A stretch of DNA of 15,589 bases from Desulfuromonadales bacterium (lineage in GTDB: Bacteria; Desulfobacterota; Desulfuromonadia; Desulfuromonadales; UBA2294). The DNA lies in NCBI GenBank assembly GCA_014859615.1, contig JACUTX010000042.1, positions 1 through 15,589 of the forward strand, in the 5' to 3' direction. Made by a program: the position numbers and the translations under genes. Shown here piece by piece: positions 15,319 to 15,589 of this stretch (its first letter is position 1; the number at the start of each line of letters is the position of its first letter). The notes beneath the pieces are model-generated. The model was not told the origin of the DNA. It made no database searches and saw only the letters and a program-made list of their open reading frames with translations.

Positions 15319-15589
15319 AGATCTCCCTCTTTATTGTATCGCTGCTCCTGCTGCTGGTTTCCAGCATGGCCGTGGCAGATCAGACACTATTGATTGACGA
15401 TTTTGAGCACGGCCTCACCCCGCTCTGGAGTGTCAAATCGTTTGTGGGGCAGACTGATTATCAGGTTGTTGCCGACGGGTCGACGCAGGTTCTGCAGGCG
15501 CAGAGCAACGGCACCGCGTCCGCCCTGATCTATCAGACCGAATTTCTGCTTGCCGACTATCCGGTGGTCAGCTGGCGCTGGAAGATTGC
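15315..15589 (+). CDS. DUF3047 protein, 5' part only
   Basis: The first 91 codons are present; the gene runs off the window. A Sec signal peptide (about residues 1-22, ending AVADQ) is followed by LLIDDFEHGL, a mixed beta-strand stretch and YPVVSWRWKI at the edge. The opening D-FE-G-L..W and the W.WK block recall DUF3047, a secreted family of unknown function with a probable carbohydrate-binding-like beta-sandwich fold. Coupling to the polyferredoxin gene suggests periplasmic action in the same process. Identification rests on the N-terminal third only. Confidence 0.65.
   Translation, partial: MKISLFIVSLLLLLVSSMAVADQTLLIDDFEHGLTPLWSVKSFVGQTDYQVVADGSTQVLQAQSNGTASALIYQTEFLLADYPVVSWRWKI

Noticed and set aside
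33..15589. c-type cytochrome haem motifs
   Set aside because: Looked for CXXCH in all plus-strand products because of the likely lineage; none found. CEEHC in the polyferredoxin is a cluster ligand set with a different order.
1..15589. Mobile elements, CRISPR arrays, tRNA or rRNA genes
   Set aside because: No transposase, direct-repeat arrays or RNA gene signatures were seen; coding density is nearly complete throughout.

Overview
The window reads as one continuous plus-strand transcription unit of 14 genes, the last cut by the window end. No intergenic gap exceeds 38 bases, and most neighbours overlap by 1-4 bases (ATGA, GTGA, TTGA or TGATG junctions). GC-rich codon use, a NapH/NapG-type polyferredoxin, a Tat-exported DUF362 protein, DUF3467 and many secreted carboxypeptidase-regulatory-like and beta-helix proteins suggest a Gram-negative anaerobe of the Desulfuromonadia/Geobacter type. 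That placement is inference; there is no rRNA or other marker gene.

Region 1 (33-12239) is an envelope-protein cluster. Two protein types alternate. Type A has three tandem carboxypeptidase-regulatory-like (transthyretin/CNA-B-like beta-sandwich) domains. Type B is a NosD-like right-handed parallel beta-helix ending in an NWWG cap motif. The order is A1 (33), B1 (1061, with an added eight-repeat PQQ-type beta-propeller), a polytopic membrane protein with a spermidine-synthase-like domain (2896), A2 (5360), B2 (6436), A3 (7620), B3 (8635), A4 (9993), a small DUF3467 protein (11072) and B4 (11379). Each A gene is followed by a B gene, except that DUF3467 sits between A4 and B4. A1, B1, A2 and B4 have lipoprotein signal peptides without Asp at +2. 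B2, A3, B3 and A4 have ordinary Sec signals. The whole set should therefore lie in the periplasm, at the outer membrane or on the surface.

Region 2 (12253-15589) is redox/envelope in character. It holds an unusually short OpuAC-like substrate-binding protein that appears to lack most of one lobe, a Tat-exported DUF362 protein, a 517-residue NapH-NapG-like fusion with six [4Fe-4S] cysteine motifs and an internal twin-arginine segment, and the start of a DUF3047 protein.

The most interesting feature is the fourfold A/B pairing, which looks like a duplicated two-component module with co-encoded membrane, cytoplasmic and redox partners. Its function cannot be read from the sequence. No haem-binding CXXCH motif, transposase, tRNA or CRISPR was seen. 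Two inverted repeats (5420-5443 and 11018-11041) and four G8 tracts confined to beta-helix genes are extra signals inside the operon.
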